A DNA stretch of 64,000 nucleotides from Zanthoxylum bungeanum. Lineage: Eukaryota; Streptophyta; Magnoliopsida; Sapindales; Rutaceae. The stretch's first letter is position 1. The number at the start of each line of letters is the position of its first letter. A program made the position numbers and the translations under genes. Positions 35,800 to 48,910 of the stretch are shown one piece after another. The DNA lies in the NCBI GenBank assembly GCA_019454045.1, contig SKCR01034778.1:1-64000 (forward strand), in the 5' to 3' direction. The notes beneath the pieces were generated by a model. It was not told the origin of the DNA. It worked only from the letters and a program-made list of their open reading frames with translations, and searched no databases.

Positions 35800-37230
35800 G
35801 CCCGTTCTTCAATTCCTTCATGTCTGCCTTGTCCAAACGGCAGTCACGCTTCCGCGATCCCGTTTGCCACAATTTAAGCAGACATTTTGGGATATGTCAT
35901 TCATATTCCTAGAAGATTATGATGATTTTGCCTTTGCCCTTTTCAACATTCCAGAAGCCTTTGGCCAAGCCTTGGCCTTCTTAGAATATCGAAGTAAGGT
36001 ACGCCTTGTGCTACTTGCCTATTGCAAAGTTTGACTTTATCTCCTTGAGAATAGTCATTAACTCTCCAAGAGTTTACTATTGCAATTTAGTATTTCTAAA
36101 ATCTAAGTATAGATTTATGAAGATCCTTCAATTTCATTATCATACTTTAAGGATCTAATCCTTAGTTCTGATTCAGAAATTAAGGAGTTTACCGCGACAA
36201 GCTTAATGGATTAAGCACTTAAGTTATCATCACATGATCTTCCAAAGATTATGCTTTACTGTTTGCTTAACTCCGGGCTTAGGCCTAATATGTTATTTTA
36301 TCTAATAAAGTAACTTATTAGTTTCCAGGACCATCCTGAAATTTAATTCCCAATTTGAAAATTAAACCATTTAAATACATTTTCCCTAGGATTATGTTTT
36401 AAATGTCAATCTTTCAATTTTATCTTGATTTTAATAGTCCAACTATTTAATCAAAGATTTCGGTACTATTTATTATAATGATTACAATAGTCCAACTATT
36501 TAATCAACTATAATTTAATAGATTAAAATCAATTATATTGATTACTATAATCCAATTATAAAATCAACTATAAATGAATATTTTGAATATAGTTCAACTA
36601 TTTATTAAAACAACAATTTAAATATTAGTCCAACTAACATTTAATTTATATGACGAATGATATTTTAATGAGCGCGTATCGTAAGTAATTAAACGAATAT
36701 TGCAAATTCAATTCTTGCCTCCCACTATTTTTCGGCGAGCCTCTAACCCTCTGTCGAGTACTCGGGAAACCGTGTTTCCTAGTGGGCTAGGATCCCGTTA
36801 AATATCACACAATCTTGACTTTGGCCAACAAATTGTATGATAATTAACTAGGTAGATCTCTAAGATCGATTGGATCCAATCCAATTCCTAGATCCGGTAG
36901 GGGGACATCCAAGTCCGAAACATATATCTCATATATGCCAATACATCCAATGCATTACCTAACCTTTTCCTCTGAATCAACTAACCCTTGGCTTTGGCAC
37001 AACAAACTTAGTGATCTCAGTTAAGCGCAACCCATTGACCATGGAAAGCTTCGTAATCAATGTCGATGGACAAGAAGTGGTCTTGAATTTGGCCAACAAA
37101 CCACAACTTGGACAAGACACCAATATGGAACAAAGCCTTCGTGATTCAAACACATCCTCGACGGACAAAGGCCTTGACTTTGGCCAACAAACCAATGCCA
37201 GTCTCGGATCTTGAGTGAGAATCACTCAAT
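35800..37230 (-). pseudogene. Element B: degenerate gag with zinc knuckle
   Basis: On the minus strand near 35910-35850 two reading frames together show a CCHC-type knuckle: 'CLNCGK' in one and 'KRDCRL' in the next, with a frameshift between them. A Lys/Gly-rich stretch precedes it (~35990-35920), as is usual for copia gag. Rightwards to about 37230 short Leu/Thr-rich frames occur without recognisable domains. The knuckle and its position ahead of integrase are the only firm evidence. Confidence 0.6.
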
Positions 37231-38743
37231 GGAAGGAAAAACGCTTAATATTTTACGAGGGTTTTTTCGAGTGCAAATTGGCAACCAATTTATTATCTTT
37301 GTTAAGGTCTCATCATTATACACCCTTAAACATGCATTCTAAACACATAATAAAGCGCATATGAAAAATAATAATGATATGCAGATGAATACTTTACATT
37401 GATCCTAGATCAAATCTCTCCATTTCTCTCTCCCGCTAGCACATGTATTTACTTCTACCCGTTACACTACACTTCTAAAGAAACCTCATTTACATTGAGG
37501 GGAATAGGTGAGAAGAGAATACAAAGAGTATGGAGGTGATAAGGCTGGACACGCAGGTCCAATTAATAAATCAAATTTATTACAATAATTTCTAAAATTG
37601 CCCCACCCATTTAATATCCATCCGATATACATTATTCATGCATCGCAATCATGTATTCACACAAGCATGTTATCAATCAATCTAATCAAATTAATTAATC
37701 TGATAATTAGTGACCATCCAATGTTCAAACAATGATTTGATTTTGCGCGAGTCAAACTCGTTTTGCGAATAAGTACTCAAAGTACGAATTCTCGAATTAA
37801 ATTAAACTATATAACTAAATCCAATTCAATTTGTATTTCATTCTAATTCAATATTTAATTCCAAATTAAATATCACACTTTAATAATAAACCTTTTACGA
37901 CTTAAATTCCAAATTTAATCGCAACGGGTCTCAGAGCCCGATTAACGTCCAACGTTTATTTAATTAAAGTTCAATGGGCTTTTAATTAATTTCTTGAGGC
38001 GTGGACTTTTGGTCAACTCGGGTCAAACCCAATAACCAAAGTCAATCCGGGAGTGACCCCATAAGCCCAGAAATCAATTTAGGCCCATTAGGCTCAATTA
38101 AACTTTAAAGGTCAATTAAGTCACATTTGGGCTTTATGGAAGCGGTTTTGGGCCTAATTGGATCCAATCCATTTGGCCTAAACCTAAATTGGTACAACCA
38201 AGCCCAATAAGCCCAATAACAACATTACAAGCTCAAATCCAATTTAAGCCCAAATAATTTAATTCCAAAAATTCCAAATTTCTCAATTAAATTACCTAAA
38301 GTGTATAACATTATTAATTACCAAAATCAATATTTCCAAAACACCAAATTTGTTCAATTAATCATGCTCATCAACAACAAAACATGTCCAACACATTTCA
38401 TCAAAAATCAAACCCAATTTACATGCATATATGTCTCGGCCAAGGGGGAATTTCATGCCCAAATCAAATTAAATTCAATTCAACATTAAATCAATATCCC
38501 CAAATGATTTCCAACACATCCAATGATCAAAAATCAAAAATCCAAGACAATTTAGGGTTCATGTATTTTCGGCCAAGCCACAAGAATTGGGGAAAATTGT
38601 TCCAAACCATTTTTCATCAAATTGATCCAATCAATCATCAATTAAAACACATTTAAGCATACTAATTCATCCAATTTCATTAAATCATGCCCAAATTCGT
38701 TTTACCCAATTTTAACCTTAAAATATTTTCATGCTCAACCTAA
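37231..38743 (-). other. Element B leader region, non-coding
   Basis: From gag to the primer site there is about 1.5 kb of AT-rich sequence with repeated 'aagcccaataagccc', 'ggcccattaggc' and 'ccaatttaagcccaa' phrases. No coding region is recognisable. It represents an unusually long 5' leader of the element. Confidence 0.5.
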
Positions 38744-38756
38744 GCTCAAGATACCA
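38744..38756 (-). other. Primer binding site of element B
   Basis: Minus strand 'tggtatcttgagc' one base after the LTR end. It keeps the TGGTATC start used by copia elements primed with initiator tRNA-Met but departs from 'tggtatcagagc' in its second half; element A has the usual form. Confidence 0.75.
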
Positions 38757-38757
38757 T

Positions 38758-40804
38758 TGTTGGAGTTTTATAAGCTTCCCAAGATCATTAATCAAGCATG
38801 AAACAAGTATGAATACACATCAAATAAGGTGCGGAATACTCACAATGAATGGATTGGATGCATCGAAGAACAAAGCTCTATTTCCTCCTCTGTCAAGCTC
38901 GGCAAACCCACTGGTTTGGGCTCCAAGGATTCGGTCATGGTGGGTTTTGGACTCCTTCTTCATCTTCAAGCTCCAAGCTTCATCAATGGTGATTCCATGC
39001 TCATGAGATGGTTTCCCTATCAACTTGTATGCCTCCTAGAGTGTGCTAGCACCTTGATCTTGCAACAAAATCAAGTCTATACCTTCGCCATCACTCACGG
39101 TTTTGCAGAAATATAGAAGGAAGAATAGGTTTTGAGACCGTGAGAGAGAGGAGCATTTTTGGCTCCAAAATCGTATCAAGAGAGAGAGAAAATAAAAAAA
39201 TGTATTCGGTTTTTTATTTCCAAAATTAATTAACCATTTACCACTTTTTAATTTCACAAAAGTCAAGCATTAAATGCTTGCATCATCTTACATCAACTCA
39301 CATCAATCAATTGTCACATCACTCAAAGTGACATATGATTTGACGCTTGATGTGACTAATGATTTGACGCTTGATTTGACTTGCGTGCCGCACTCGAATT
39401 CGAAATGCGAATGTGCTCGTAAATAATCCCGGGCTCGGGTTCGCTAATTCCAAATTAACAAATTTTCTGTTGCGACGTAATTAAACGATTACGCCTAGCG
39501 AAATCACTATTCATGTCGCTAACGAATTAATTCTAAATTAATTCGTTTACCCGAATTAAAATCTAATTTTAATTCCGCGTCGAAATCCAATTTCGTATAA
39601 TATATCAAATATATTATTTTATATCGATTAATTCCAAATTAATCGTTTTCTCTCTTTAATTGATATTTTATCCCAGATAAAATATCTCCGCAATTAATCC
39701 CAGATTAATTTTCTTTCTCATCTAATTAATCCCAGATTAATAAAGTGCGAGTCATACATCATCGGTGAATCTTCGGGAAGCGACCCATGAGATCCCCGGA
39801 TATGTTGGCAGTAAATTCGGTCGTCGGACTATCCGAACACGTAAGTACCTCGTACTACGTTTTTACCGATTTACAAGACAATGTTAGCTTCTAGCAAAGC
39901 GCCATGCCTATCCAATTCTCCAGAAACATGATTACAGGAATAAATGATCTATATCATGCGTAGTATACGTAGTATACGTAGTATTGTCTATGTCGATCCA
40001 GTATCGGATGATCACGTGCTAGACCTGAGGCTGGAATTGTGTCTGCCCCGTACGAAGCACATGTCGGATCTCTGGTAACTAGTCTCTATAATCGGATAAA
40101 CATGACCTAGTCATAATATCCCGATAGCTCGAGCATATAAGAGAACGAGTTCCGTATCCTATGTGACCATCATCTCCACTATGACTGGAGTGATACTTCC
40201 ATCTCGACATCACACCCAATACACTACGATTCTCAATATACCCAGCATTGGCGTACACAGAACCTGTTAAAGTCCTGGACGACCGCAACCAAAGTATATT
40301 GATTGTCGCAAGTATTAGCGGTGCAAGTCTCAGGTTAAGACCAAATACACTTATCCTGATTTCGTACTTCCATAGACACATAGTCATACTACCAATGGAA
40401 TTCCGAGGGGGTCTATCCAGAGCGAAGCTGTTTCCCGTACCATCAGTAAAACACAAGCTCCTATTACACTTGCATGAGTATCTTATACCCAAATATATGA
40501 GAACTATGCCGTTGTGCTCTCACAAACGCGCAGAAGTGTAATACTAGTCTTTTACGTATTTATCGATGTCCGATCTCGATAATACTCTGACTAGGGATAT
40601 TTAATGATTTATCCTTCATGGATTGATACTGTCTCATATCATTCTCAATCCAGTAACAAATCACATGGACCTCCTATCATTTATATATCTTGGTGATCTA
40701 ATCACAAATGATAAGAGTGCAATCTCCTTTGTCACATAGTTAATTTGTACAACAACACCATGATATGTATAAATAGTGACGCTATGGGTCATAATTGTCC
40801 AACT
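38758..40804 (-). mobile_element. Element B 5' LTR, 2047 bp
   Basis: The complete LTR, beginning on the plus strand TGTTGGAGTTTTATAAGC (LTR 3' end) and ending 'ataattgtccaact' (LTR 5' start TGTTGGAC with one terminal change). Flanked on the right by ACATG, the TSD. It contains 'ctctctttaattgatatttt' and several 'cccagattaat' repeats near 39650-39740. Confidence 0.9.
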
Positions 40805-41657
40805 ACATGTATCCGGATAATACCAGAGATATAGATGTAAACGTCAAATCTCTAAAGGTATTATCTCGTCGACGTATCTATTAGCAATTTCTAAATAACA
40901 ATCGGAACTCACTTTCGAAGTATACTGTGGCCACAGATTTAACAGACTGCTAATCATATATGGACTACCTATGCTCTATACACAGAACCGACGGATCCTA
41001 TCTTGATACACATAGGATATCTTGAGGATCGGTCCACACCCAACGAACAGACGGAGGTCTGATCTAAATAGATCGGTGACGTGATTGCCATCTAAGTGTG
41101 GAGGATGTCTCATACATCCACAGTGGTATCTCAAGTCGAAGGACCACTATGCTACTCAACCCGAGAAGATTCTTATTGACGTTGGTGTACCATCCATTAA
41201 GATTCTTCGGTGAGTCGTTCAGTGTTTATCTATTATAAACACCTACACGTCTATACGAGTCTCTCTATACTCATGGTTCTTTGGGATAAACCATCGGACC
41301 AAGTCTCGATATACGACATGTAGTAGTCTCAACAGATTTGACTAACCGACCCGTGTTAGTAAATCTTGACCAGGAACTATATTTGATAATATACATTTAG
41401 CAGTGACACTTCCCAATGTCAATTACAAACTAACTTTGTAACTGTGTACTGCATCATATATTATCGGGCCTTTGTCTAATATATACATATCACTAAACCA
41501 CATTTAGTTTCAATTTAATCGTAATCAGATCGAATACGTATATAAAAACAAGAGGTGCAACCATAAATAAGTAATATTATGGAAAAATGAATTGATCATA
41601 TTCATGAATCAGACATAAATATGGTCCGGATTGACGCTCCGAGCACCAACCCCAACA
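40805..41657 (-). mobile_element. Element A 3' LTR, second segment (U3)
   Basis: It resumes 'acatgtatccggataatacc', collinear with 47606 onward in the 5' LTR, and ends 'gagcaccaaccccaaca'. It retains 'atatatggactacctatgc' uninterrupted (about 40958), the reference site for the 440-bp insertion in the other LTR. Confidence 0.9.
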
Positions 41658-44600
41658 ATTTCTCCCACTTGCTCTTGTGCCAATCCACAGTATCATATAC
41701 ACATCTCAATGTGTATCGTATACTCATGGCTCTCAAAAGCTCACCTAGCACTTAAGAGGAAGGCAACAAGAAGTAGGTCCGCTATAACATATTGAGTTTG
41801 TCAGACAAACTTCATCGTTTCCCATAGGCAGCATCATTCATATTTTGTAGAATCTAAATTATACATCAATATGACTCTGATGCTACATCAGTATTGTGCT
41901 ACAGCGACTGAGTTTTCCAAGTATTTAGGGATCAAATCCAAAATACTATGAAGACAACCGCAAGCACAACATCAATGCAAAACTTCTAATTTATAAGGTC
42001 AATATGCAACTTCATAAGTCAATACTTCATAAGTTGCATCTAATTCCACTGAAACAGTAGAATCATGTGTGACACTCCCACTGTAACTTTTCGACTCTTT
42101 ATGACGTAGACAGTCTAGCGTCATAATTAAACCAAAAACTAATCTGACCCAAAAGATTACAGACTAAATGCTCCATGAATTAGAAACTCGTTCTTAATAT
42201 CTCACAGATCACAAAGAACGTGTTTCAAGATCCATCATATGGTCTATAGGATATCAAAATAACTCGTAACAATTACGATTAAATCGATATCTTTAATCGC
42301 ACATAATAAAGTATTCATTATATCATCATCAAATGATACATAAGATTAATTAGACATTCTAATCAATATCTCTTTCGAAAAAAGAATCATCATTTACGAA
42401 AGATGAATACTATATACAAGACACACATTAACTGTCAAACAGTTATATTAACTGTCATACAGATAGCCTAGTTATGTCCTTTATTAGATCATATCTAATG
42501 CACGAATTATAGGAGTATCTCACAAGTCTCTTGGTTTTATATCTTATATAAAATTTTATATCGAATATAACAGAGACTACTCCCACTATTTTCACGGAGT
42601 AAAGAAGACTTAGGTAAACCTTTTACCTTACAAACATCTCATTATTACTATAATAATGATAATGTTGTTAGGATATATAACACTAGAAAGTAATTTGTAC
42701 GCTCCCACTAACCCTTCAATCACATATGTATTCTCTATACTTTGACAAGATCAGACAATCTGACTGATATCAAAAATAGAGAACACGGATTTTCGGAAGA
42801 CTTATCCGAGTCTACAATAGGCTCTATAAGCTAGCACACTAAACTGCGATCTCAGCAGAACACAAACTCTAGGGCCATTTCAGAATGAACTCTTCAAACA
42901 AAGAAATCACAACTGATCTCTTATCTGAATAAGTCATTCAAAAATGCCACTTTGCATTCTTTAGCTAAAATGTACAGTTTAATATCAACATTAACCAATA
43001 TATCTTTAATTGTTCAATTAGGGTGACTAGAGACAAGTTTTCTCAGAATGTATAATAGATTGTTGAGTATAAATTTTCTCACTATCATACTATAAAGGTC
43101 AAACCTTTAATAAGTTCACACCGCTTTCGCTGCGCAAACAATTAGCACATATCATGAACTAATTCATAATGAAAGCTTAATCAAGTTCAAAACTTGATCG
43201 TAGTAAGCTATGAACAATCTTAGATCTATACTTCAATGATAAACTTCCAGAATCGATATCAAATATCGCTTCCATTATAAGTTATAGGATAATTTTCTTC
43301 GGTAAGAAAACAACAGAACCATTAAGTATTAAATACTCGTAAATGATTCTGATATTCTATTAGACTTATATAGAAGATGTATAAGGGTTGTTTCATCTTA
43401 TTAATTACATAGTTCCAATTATAGTTTATCATTCTCACATTTGACTTCAATAAGTCAAGTCTTTTCTACAATTGTTAACATCTGATGTTACACACCAAGT
43501 AATAAAATGATTTTATTACTTAGGATCGTAGGAAAGATATTCTATCAAATAGAATACAATATTCTATTAAACAGAATAAATGATAAACTTTTACTTATAC
43601 CTACGAGGTGTAAGTAATTTCCATATATAACTATTATATAAAAGAAAGATTCAAATCTCAAACTTTTCAAGATTCGGATCTTCTACCTATACATATCATA
43701 TATGTAACTGTAGAAAATAATGGAACCTAAATTAAAAAGATGAACTAGTGTTACTGGAGCATATCCCCAAGAGTATTGAAACTAATTCGGTAACATTCAA
43801 TATCAAACGAATCAAATCATATAAGATTCGACTGCTGCCACTACTCAATTCCATCAAGATGGAATCGTGGAAGAATAATATTGAATAAGAATCATATTCA
43901 CTGAATAACCTTAGAACTAATTGCTTTAAATTCATATGATTGATGTATCAAAGATCTTTGAACAATTCAAAGACATGTAATGAATTTTAAGGATAGAGTT
44001 CTCATAAAACTTCAGATTGAATATATTTGAACAAGTCAAAAATGTTCAACCTACGTTTCATCAGAACAGATTGAAAGTTCTTGATCATTTCAAGATGTTT
44101 AATATGTGTTCTTTCAGAAACACGTAACTAAGTTATGAAAATTCATAAACTAAGTTACGAAGTAAAGAAAACTACCTTAAGCAATTACAATTCATTAAAC
44201 TACATACATCTAATGTATCAGTTTAATAAATCTGGTGGTCCAATGACAAATCATTGGTTAAACGAGATTTTAATCACCTTCCCGAATACATATTCATTAA
44301 ATGGATAAGGATATGTGGTTTGATCTTGTATCAAACCATCCTTTACCATACGGAATAAGCATCTAATGCTCAAGTGATAAAATCTCATAAAGCACCGTTC
44401 TAAATTATTTACTTTACCGAATAATTTTTCTTAATGTTTATCTTTACGTCAATGACACTACTAGTTATATTTAAAATATATAACAATTGTTTATAAAGAA
44501 CAAGTAACTATCCAATAGTCGCAAGTTCCGATATCAAATATCAAAACAATCGTTAACTAATATTTTAAATAACTAGACGGGAGATCTGGTATCCAATACA

Positions 44601-45838
44601 TATAGTTGTAGTATTGTGAAAATCGATATTTTCTATACACAACTATACGCATCTAATTTCTTTAGCTTTACTATTTACATTCAACTATTCACAACAATTG
44701 CAAATAACTGATTAGCAAATTGTGTCAGACACATTGCCTCTAAAGGTAATTAAAGCTAAGAAACGTCATTACTAGATAAACAAATACCTAATGGGGCTTT
44801 CTTAATGCCAATCAAGAATCTCGAGACATGAACTAATTCAAGTCAATTCTTACTGCATAAGAAACTATTCTCTCTAAAGTATTATATCCTAAAAGGGATA
44901 TCTATCTAGATTATCTATCATGACTTAGAAACTAAGTCATTAACCATCTTGATTTTTGAAGAAAATTGGAAAAACAGTTCCCGATGGTTTAGACTAATCT
45001 AATAATATCATAGTCTAGTATTATCTAGAACCTATTCTAGAATAACTGCAACCAAGAGTCAAGTCAGATAACATATCAAAATATGTGTGCAGTAAATAAA
45101 AGTTCAATTCTATATAAACAATAGAATAAGGAAACGAACAAGCGACTATTTCCACAATAATACACACTGCCTAAGTTATGGAATTTTTAAACTTAGCAGT
45201 GCCTCCCACTATTTTACGTAATACCGTAATCCCCAACGGAAAAATGAGAATTCAATAATTAAATCGAATTCCATAATGGGAAGAGGACCCCATTAATATA
45301 TTTCGACTCACAGCAGAGGTACGGTCTCGCCTACGTATATTCACAGGTAGACAACTCATTGTCAATCACTCACTAGTGACTCATGGGTTTCCGGTCCTGG
45401 TCGTTTCTCGTTGTGACTGCTAAGGCAGGCCCACAAGGAGACATGCCAAGGTTAAACTCGTCAATGATAAACTCAAGCTATTTACGTAACCCTGACAACT
45501 AGGGTACGTTCAGGATTGCGTTTTCGCTTAAATTTATCTAGTATCTGACATACATCCGGTATAAATAAATCTCTTTCGACTACACCCTCATAGCAGAGAC
45601 ACAGTCTCAGATGTAGTCATGGAAAAATATTAATAAACCGTATTGACAAGACGGACCAAGAAATAAATATTCCAAATACTGGTTACTTTAAAACCTTATT
45701 AAGCGGGGATATTCCATAAAGTGTCATACATTTTAAATTTAATCAAATTAAATGAAAGCATGCATGTATTAAGCAAAGACAAGAAAAAACATTAGATTTT
45801 AAAGGGCTAATCATCACGGGGTGTCCAGAATCAGACTC
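41658..45838 (-). pseudogene. Element A internal region, decayed copia coding sequence
   Basis: Four kilobases without any frame longer than 67 codons. At its left edge the minus strand reads through a decayed match to the last codons of copia RNase H, then the purine tract at 41672-41658. At 42954-42934 the minus strand still encodes 'KVAFLN', the relic of the RT 'DVKTAFLNG' motif, followed by stops. 'gctcccactaaccct' (42700) and 'gcctcccactatttt' (45205) have counterparts in element B (33723 and 36716), so the two interiors share ancestry. No gag knuckle, integrase or protease can be recognised. It could be called a LARD-like interior; the RT relic argues for decay rather than a de novo filler. 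Confidence 0.6.
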
Positions 45839-45850
45839 GCTCTGATACCA
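45839..45850 (-). other. Primer binding site of element A
   Basis: Minus strand 'tggtatcagagc', the standard copia site complementary to the 3' end of initiator tRNA-Met, three bases after the LTR end. Confidence 0.9.
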
Positions 45851-45853
45851 TTT

Positions 45854-48800
45854 TGAAGGGGTTTAATGGCGGAAATTCGGTAACGCAGCGGAAACGTGGA
45901 AAATCATAATTTTCCGATTTCAAAATTTTTCTCGGATCAATTAAATAAACTTATTTATTTAATTATCCAATTATCAAATTCTGAAAAATTACACAATAGA
46001 TCAAATTTCTTGGTAATTACCGAATTGCCCCAAAACTTTGTAAATTGATTATTTTAGCCCAAAAATTATCAAATATAATTTTGGATGATTCTAAATCATT
46101 TCTAAAATGTTTTTCAACACATCCAATGTATCAAAATCAGATTTAACACAAATCTACAATTTTTGAGTAATTTCCGTGAGCACCCCAAATTTTCAAGTAA
46201 TTGCATTTTGGTCCCTTTTGTTCAAAACATGCCAAGATCAAATCCAATCAACCCAAAAATTTACATGCATCATATTAATACCATAATACATCACATATAT
46301 GAAAATCCCCAAATTTGGAGTGAGTTATGAACCCTAATTTTTCAATTTCATCAAATTGTCCAATTTCACCAAATTTACAAAATCCAACACTTTAATCCAT
46401 TCAATACTTCACCAATCTAGCCTCACCATTTTGAAACAACTCTAGAACAATTCTAGGTCACCAAGGAGTGGCTTACCAACTCTATAATGACAACTTGATT
46501 TTCCAAAAATCAAAAGTAAAGCTTTGAAACCATTTCAAGCTTACTTACACGCATCAATCTTTCATCAAAGTTCACAACCAAAATAAACACAAACTATAAG
46601 AAGAGAGACAACATCAAAGCATCACAAATTGAAGCTAAGTATGTTAAAAATATTTTTCATGTTGGAGGAATTGAAAGAAAACTTAAAAATGCTTAAGATT
46701 TCCAAGATTTTCTTCTTTTCTCCAAACCTTTTCTCTCAACCACTTTTGTGTTCTATTTTTGTGTATATAAACTTCTCTAACCCTAAAAGATGAAACAAAA
46801 CAATATATACCTCACCCAAAAAGCCCTTGGCCGAAAATTAGGTATATAAAATATCTAGATATTATTTTGTTTCATTTAAAGTTACTTTAATCAACTTACA
46901 AATTTTATCATTACACCTTTAATGAAAATTCATAAGTACACAAAAGCAACTTAAAAATATAACAATTATATTTATTTTAGGGTCATGGCCGAAAATTATA
47001 AAAGAAAAAGGAAATAGATATTTTTATTTTAAATAATTTAATCAAATATCTAAAGAAGTCAAAATCATTTTGACAACCTTTTCTTTAAGTATAAAGTAAA
47101 CAATTTACACATATAATCATTTCCTAACTTTATCATTTGGTGATATATTTATATTTTAATTATATTAATTATTTAAGAATTAAATAAATAATTAATTAAT
47201 TAAATACAAATATCTCAAATATATGTATTATATTTACTTTAAATATCTCAAATACATATATAAATGATATATGTCAAGTACCTTTATTTGACAATTTATT
47301 AATGTGTATTTAATAATATCATATATTAAATACAAACACACATTAATTAGGAAATGACGGTTCGGCCCATTTGCATGTATTTTTCATTTAACGCTTAAAC
47401 GATTTATAAATAATCACCATTATTTATAAAAGTCGCCATAGTATTCTACGAGTATATTTCATTAGTGAGACTCTCTAGATTCAGGTATATCCGTCACAAA
47501 ATCCAATTTCGTGTCAATAACTTACCCACCCGTAAATTATGATGACCGCGGATAAACTCGTTGAATTATACAGGTTGAGGTCATTGCATACGTATAATCT
47601 CTCCGTCACAGGTATCCGGATAATACCAGAGATATAGATATAAACGTCAAATCTCTATAGGTATTATCATGTCGAAGTATCTATTAGCAATCTCTAAATA
47701 ACATTCGGAACTCACTTCCAAAGTATACTGTGGCCACATATTTAACAGACTGCTAATCATATATGTGAAAGTACCTACAAGCAATAGCGACAAGAAATCT
47801 CTATACCCAAGAGGGGGGTGAATTGGGTTATCGCTATAAATGCGGAATTATAAAATCTTTGCCGATTTTAAGCTCTTATTACCAAGTGGGAGTTTTAGGC
47901 AATTTTCTTTATTCCAATTAATAGCATATATGCAAGTTTCTAATCAATATTATAAATGTAATCAAACTTGCAAATAAGTAAAAGTTAAGGGAAAGAGAAA
48001 TACGACACCATTTTTCTACGAAAAAGAAATCTTTCTGAATTCTGAAATAGTCTTTCACTCATGCATTTCCTTTGCGGCAAGAAGAAGACATTGTTGATGC
48101 AGTTGCGCACATTTTTTCGTCGAGATTGGGTTGGTGTTCAGTGCCGTGGGTACAAGATCGAAAAGAATGCCCGTGGGCAAACCAAGTAAGATGAAGTCGC
48201 CAACAATATGGACTACCTATGCTTTGTACACAGAACTGACGGATCCTATCTTGATACACACATGATATCCTGAGGATCGGTCCACACCCAACGAACAGGC
48301 GGAGGTCTGATCTAAATAGATCGGTGACGTGACTGCCATCTAAGTGTGGAGGATGTCTCATACATCCACAGTGGTATCTCAAGTCGAAGGATCACTATGC
48401 TACTCAACCCGAGAAGATTCTTATTGACGTTGGTGTACCATCCATTAAGAATCTTCGGTGAGTCGTTCAGTGTTTATCTATTATAAACACCTACACGTCT
48501 ATACGAGTCTCCCTAGACTCATGGTTCATTGGGATAAACCATCATACCAAGTCTCGATATACGACATGTACTAGTCTCAACAGATTTGACTAACCGACCC
48601 GTGTTAGTAAATCTTGACCAGAAACTATATTTGATAATATACATTTAGCAGTGACACTTCCCAATGTCAATTACAAACTAACTTTGTAACTGTGTACTGC
48701 ATCATATATTATCGGACCTTTGTCTAATATATACATATCACTAAACCACATTTAGTTTCAATCTAATAGTAATCAGATCAAATACATATATAAAAACAAG

Positions 48801-48905
48801 AGGTGCAACCATAAATAAGTAATATTATGGAAAAAGGAATTGATCGTATTCATGAATCAGACATAAATACGGTCTGGATTGGCGCTCTGAGCACCAACCC
48901 CAACA
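45854..48905 (-). mobile_element. Element A 5' LTR, with a 440-bp insert
   Basis: It runs from 'tgaaggggtttaatggcgg' to 'gagcaccaaccccaaca'. Removing the insert 47766-48205 and one ATATG copy leaves 2607 bp, the same as the reassembled 3' LTR. Outer flank AGAAC (48906-48910) matches the left flank of the 3' LTR. Confidence 0.92.
47766..48205. mobile_element. 440-bp solo-LTR-like insert, TSD ATATG
   Basis: It starts 'tgaaagtacctacaag', ends 'gtcgccaaca' (TG...CA), and is flanked by ATATG at 47761-47765 and 48206-48210. The 3' LTR of A shows the empty site. 'caagaggggggtgaattggg' near its start is a sequence I associate with LTRs of other plant copia elements. No primer site, purine tract or coding region, so it is best read as a solo LTR or a TRIM-size element; orientation is not certain. 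The longer minus frame at 48059-48382 crosses its edge and is not a gene. Confidence 0.8.
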
Positions 48906-48910
48906 AGAAC

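Larger units (their letters stand above)
26477..40804 (-). mobile_element. Copia element B (minus strand), inserted in the 3' LTR of element A
   Basis: Exact TSD ACATG (26472-26476 and 40805-40809). The LTRs are of the form TGTTGGA...TCCAACA, with terminal changes to 'ccaact' at 40804 and 'ccaaaa' at 32975. Minus-strand order: 5' LTR (40804-38758), primer site 'tggtatcttgagc' (38756-38744), internal region with degenerate gag, integrase and reverse transcriptase, purine tract (32990-32976), and a 3' LTR (32975-26477) interrupted by a plus-strand A-like element with TSD TTATA. The two LTRs differ at only about 2 of the first 230 bases compared, so the insertion is recent although the coding region is broken in many places. 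LTR lengths (2047 and about 1949 bp) differ by two indels. Confidence 0.92.
24718..48905 (-). mobile_element. Copia element A (minus strand), complete with two LTRs and nested inserts
   Basis: The element is bounded by an exact 5-bp TSD, AGAAC (24713-24717 and 48906-48910). In minus-strand order it has the 5' LTR (48905-45854), an initiator-Met-type primer site 'tggtatcagagc' (45850-45839), a 4.2-kb internal region, a purine tract 'gcaagtgggagaaat' (41672-41658) and the 3' LTR (41657-24718). The 3' LTR is split by element B, the 5' LTR by a 440-bp insert. Subtracting inserts and duplications leaves 2607 bp for each LTR. In about 345 bp compared at the LTR ends I count roughly 12 differences. 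The internal region has no frame above 67 codons, so A is non-autonomous. Confidence 0.92.

Noticed and set aside
35717..36034. 105-codon plus-strand frame
   Set aside because: Antisense to the gag zinc-knuckle relic of element B.
48059..48382. 107-codon minus-strand frame
   Set aside because: It spans the edge of the 440-bp insert and LTR sequence, so it cannot be an ancestral gene.
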